Source of the DNA: Vibrio owensii CAIM 1854 = LMG 25443
GTDB taxonomy: Bacteria > Pseudomonadota > Gammaproteobacteria > Enterobacterales > Vibrionaceae
Direction: 5' to 3'
DNA length: 52,685 nucleotides
Assembly: GCF_000817815.1 (NCBI RefSeq)
Contig: NZ_JPRD01000035.1
Coordinates: 1 to 52,685, forward strand
How positions within the stretch are numbered: position 1 is the first letter of the stretch; each line of letters starts with the position of its first letter. A program made the position numbers and the translations under genes. The notes beneath the pieces are model-generated. The model was not told where the DNA came from, searched no databases, and saw nothing but the letters and a program-made list of their open reading frames with translations. This document shows positions 52,022 to 52,685 of this stretch, piece after piece.

Positions 52022-52206
52022 AACTTCCTCAAACGTCATTTTTCTCAATGAATGTTACGTAAGAAGACAGAAGTAAGAGCGAAAAAATTGCAGTGATTAC
52101 GAAAAATTCTTTGCCCTTTCTCACAACAGGGCTACAGTAACGGCACGAAACAAGCGCTCATTGGTAGAAGGTTTCCGATGAGGCAAAAGCAATAATGAGG
52201 GAAACC

Positions 52207-52605
52207 ATGCAAGCAGAAGTAAAATGGGTCGAAGACTTTAAATTCCTTGGTCAGTCTCAATCTGGTCACTCAGTCGTGATGGATGGCAATGGCGGTGCAA
52301 CGGCACCAAGCCCAATGGAAATGGTGTTGATGGCTGCTGGTGGTTGTAGCTCTGTGGACGTTGTTGATGGTCTAAAATCAGCGGGCCAGAAAGTGGCTTC
52401 TGTCAACGCGAAACTCACCACGGAACGTCGTGAAACGGCTCCACGTATCTTCACTCAGGTGAACATTCACTTTGAAGTCTCTGGTGAAGCACTAGACCCA
52501 GAAATCGTTGCTAAAGTGGCGGCGGACTCATTAGAAAAATACTGCTCAGTATGTCTAATGTTGGGTGAAGGCGTTGAGATGACTCACAGCTGGGAAATCG
52601 TATAA
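52207..52605 (+). CDS. OsmC/YhfA-family protein
   Basis: A 132-aa protein of the OsmC superfamily, probably a thiol peroxidase or a relative acting on organic hydroperoxides. It has the two expected cysteines: Cys47 (AAGGCSSVDVVD) and Cys120 (EKYCSVCLMLG, with a further Cys117). ATG 52207 has GAGGGA 5 bases upstream and is preferred over the ATG at 52195. The gene diverges from msrAB, which fits an oxidant-defence neighbourhood. Confidence 0.88.
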   Translation: MQAEVKWVEDFKFLGQSQSGHSVVMDGNGGATAPSPMEMVLMAAGGCSSVDVVDGLKSAGQKVASVNAKLTTERRETAPRIFTQVNIHFEVSGEALDPEIVAKVAADSLEKYCSVCLMLGEGVEMTHSWEIV

Positions 52606-52636
52606 CTCCGACGTGACACAACGACAAAATAGGAAA

Positions 52637-52666
52637 GAGAAAAGCCCGTGCTTTTCTCTTTTTTTA
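52637..52666 (+). terminator. Terminator after the OsmC-family gene
   Basis: GAGAAAAGC/GCTTTTCTC is a perfect 9-bp stem with a 4-base loop, followed by seven T. Confidence 0.88.
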
Positions 52667-52685
52667 TTTTCAACCCTAAACCACC

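Overview
The window looks like chromosomal DNA of a Vibrio, most likely of the Harveyi clade (V. parahaemolyticus-like). Three things point that way: a Qrr quorum-sensing small RNA with LuxO boxes and a sigma-54 promoter, cassette-recombination (attC) sites of the Vibrio superintegron type, and housekeeping genes typical of Vibrio (NupC-type CNT transporter, DUF2913, DUF3541, DUF3612 regulator, Cry-DASH plus FeS photolyase). The gene content would fit chromosome II, but the sequence alone does not prove it.

Layout. (1) 0.1-13.3 kb: two intact minus-strand genes for an insecticidal-type Tc toxin, the large pore-forming TcA (2931 aa) and the cocoon subunit TcB (1427 aa). No TcC subunit lies in the window. 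(2) 13.5-15.9 kb: remains of a Tn3-family transposon: a frameshifted transposase fragment, a DUF4238 passenger gene and a frameshifted serine resolvase with a candidate res-like inverted repeat. (3) 16.0-20.4 kb: an integrase-less piece of superintegron with about eight cassettes. It has two near-identical ORF-less cassettes in tandem, a membrane-anchored protein, an unknown protein, a cytidine-deaminase-like protein, a broken cassette and a HEPN protein. (4) 20.5-22.9 kb: a partition-like module (ParA with a changed Walker lysine, a frameshifted small DNA-binding partner and a 65-aa protein). Two copies of one palindromic operator control it, and a stop-interrupted Rpn-family nuclease follows. 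(5) 23.0-34.6 kb: a plasmid- or ICE-like segment of small coupled unknown genes, a frameshifted H-NS-like gene, a cluster of hairpins (oriT or structured-RNA candidate), a frameshifted TraD coupling protein, a MobC/replication-relaxation-like protein, a truncated topoisomerase III and an ArdB/KlcA antirestriction protein. (6) 34.6-52.7 kb: ordinary host DNA with intact genes.

How the parts fit. The host part shows two themes. One is signalling: two diguanylate cyclases, a Qrr RNA, and an XRE/DUF3612 regulator diverging from a free-standing malate-synthase-G-like domain, with three 14-bp-spaced repeats between them. The other is light and oxidant damage: Cry-DASH, FeS (6-4) photolyase and an SDR overlap in one operon, with DUF2256, MsrAB and OsmC next to it, and AlkB further off. 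The middle 20 kb is accessory DNA in decay. Seven separate genes carry a frameshift of the same sense (one base short), one has an in-frame stop, one is truncated, and ParA has lost its Walker lysine. The flanking host and toxin genes, including an 8.8-kb ORF, are intact. The most promising material for new biology is the twin-operator partition module, the hairpin cluster at 27.35-27.74 kb, the DnaA-box-bearing inverted repeat at 26.7 kb, the free-standing malate synthase domain with its periodic operator, and the structured leader of nupC.
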